This document shows positions 63,240-64,000 of a DNA stretch of 64,000 nucleotides, piece by piece. The DNA is taken from the NCBI RefSeq assembly GCF_000218895.1, contig NC_015703.1:5407001-5471000 (forward strand), in the 5' to 3' direction. The translations under genes were made by a program, and so were the position numbers. The stretch is from Runella slithyformis DSM 19594. Its GTDB lineage: Bacteria; Bacteroidota; Bacteroidia; Cytophagales; Spirosomataceae. How positions within the stretch are numbered: the stretch's first letter is position 1; the number at the start of each line of letters is the position of its first letter. Under the pieces are notes generated by a model. The model had not been told where the DNA came from. It ran no database searches and worked only from the letters and a program-made list of their open reading frames with translations.

Positions 63240-63962
63240 TTATTTAAGAAGCATTATTTCATCGGCTATTCGCTGTAAGGTTTCCGCTTGCGACTCCGAA
63301 AGCCCCGCCCGGGGCTGCCCGTCATTCAGCAATTGACGCGACAATTCCAAGGCACTTTTGCCCGTGATGGTTTGATAGATCACACAACCGGCCAAGTAGC
63401 TTCCGAGCAAATTAGGGTGCCTTCCGTCGGAGATGAACAAATCCATTCCTACCAAATTGGCCTGTTTCCATGCTTCTCCCACGGGTGCTGCCATACTGCC
63501 CGTTTCTTTGGCAATGGTTCGGTACGCTTCCGAAAGTTTGGGCTGTTCGTCGGGGGTGGCTTTGGCGGCCCACGTCATGTAAAACAGCGGCTTGGCTTTG
63601 GTTGTTTTTATTTCGTCCGTAAACAGTTTTGCGTATTGAAAGAAGGCGTCCCGATTGCTGAAAGGGCGCGTACTTTGTTCCTGCAACACCACATAATCCC
63701 ACGCCAGCTTGTGAATAGCCTCTTTAGATTTTCCGTCCATCCAATGTTTTTCCAGCGTTGCTCCACCCGGCGTGACGGATTCATGATAAAGTTTAATCCC
63801 TTTTCCTGCCATCAATTGAGACAATAACTCAGGCAGGTCGTTGCCATAGGTATAACTGTTGCCGATAAATAAGATTTTGAGTTCTTTAGGTAATACAGGT
63901 TGTGCCCGAGCCGCAGTCACCCCCAAAACAAAAAAAATACCGAGTACAAATTTTTTCATCAT
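63240..63962 (-). CDS. SGNH/GDSL-type hydrolase, secreted
   Basis: 240 aa; adjacent ATGs at 63962 and 63959. Signal peptide to about 20 (MMKKFVLGIFFVLGVTAARA). Block I FIGNSYTYGNDLP (33-45; catalytic Ser36), block V DGRHPNLLGSYLAG (about 184-197; Asp/His pair). The middle block VVLQEQSTRP is as in the DUF4886-like SGNH group. Probably a periplasmic carbohydrate esterase acting with the ThuA protein encoded downstream. The gene is complete, with 38 bases of the window left upstream. Confidence 0.9.
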   Translation of the reverse strand: MMKKFVLGIFFVLGVTAARAQPVLPKELKILFIGNSYTYGNDLPELLSQLMAGKGIKLYHESVTPGGATLEKHWMDGKSKEAIHKLAWDYVVLQEQSTRPFSNRDAFFQYAKLFTDEIKTTKAKPLFYMTWAAKATPDEQPKLSEAYRTIAKETGSMAAPVGEAWKQANLVGMDLFISDGRHPNLLGSYLAGCVIYQTITGKSALELSRQLLNDGQPRAGLSESQAETLQRIADEIMLLK

Positions 63963-64000
63963 CTGTCTTAAACTTCAGGGTTACGGGCTTTTTTGTCAGG

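Overview
The window looks like chromosome from a Bacteroidota bacterium of the Cytophagales type (Runella/Spirosoma/Dyadobacter-like). The grounds are a gliding-type C-terminal sorting domain, a TonB receptor with a carboxypeptidase-like plug extension, a three-gene succinate dehydrogenase with a single long cytochrome b subunit, LytS/LytTR signalling, a DUF1080 protein, ThuA and SGNH proteins, and promoters of the TTG-N19..21-TAnnTTTG kind. No rRNA, tRNA or CRISPR array was recognised.

Region 1 (1-25.4 kb, all minus strand) is a Wzx/Wzy-type surface or exopolysaccharide locus. In transcription order it holds the exporter (Wza lipoprotein) and a Wzc-type tyrosine kinase; a nonulosonic-acid cassette (cytidylyltransferase, inositol-monophosphatase-family phosphatase, and a NeuB-type synthase fused to an extra N-terminal domain); a sialidase-like secreted protein; an acetyltransferase; a probable GT-B transferase; the Wzx flippase; the Wzy polymerase; five glycosyltransferases; a Gfo/Idh/MocA oxidoreductase; a TIM-barrel-like protein; and the dTDP-rhamnose genes rfbC, rfbB, rfbA and rfbD (rfbD runs off the window start). 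The middle part (about 5.5-21.4 kb) is very AT-rich compared with both ends, which suggests an imported, exchangeable cassette. Between wzx and wzy lies a cluster of decayed miniature transposable elements.

Region 2 (26-32.7 kb) holds S-adenosylhomocysteinase (ahcY), S-adenosylmethionine synthetase (metK), a secreted protein of the family labelled asparagine synthetase B, and a Uma2-type protein. Its spacers are full of heptanucleotide repeats and terminator-like hairpin repeats. ahcY and metK share a two-block upstream element with identical internal spacing.

Region 3 (33-43.5 kb) holds a second sialidase-like secreted protein, flanked by two copies of the miniature element; dipeptidyl peptidase IV; an M48 metalloprotease; a NupC-type nucleoside transporter broken by one extra base in a homopolymer; topoisomerase I; and a dienelactone hydrolase.

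Region 4 (43.5-64 kb) holds a TonB-dependent receptor, a putative porin, a DUF1080 protein, a large T9SS type-B sorted protein, sdhCAB, a LytTR-protein remnant with small ORFs, a fasciclin lipoprotein, a LytS/LytTR two-component pair with a secreted protein, a ThuA-like protein and an SGNH hydrolase.

The most unusual items are the miniature element family with 9-bp target duplications, the NeuB fusion inside a nonulosonate cassette accompanied by a sialidase-like protein, the Gly-Tyr tail of Wzc built from a hexanucleotide microsatellite, the shared ahcY/metK upstream element, and the genome-wide style of heptad repeats.
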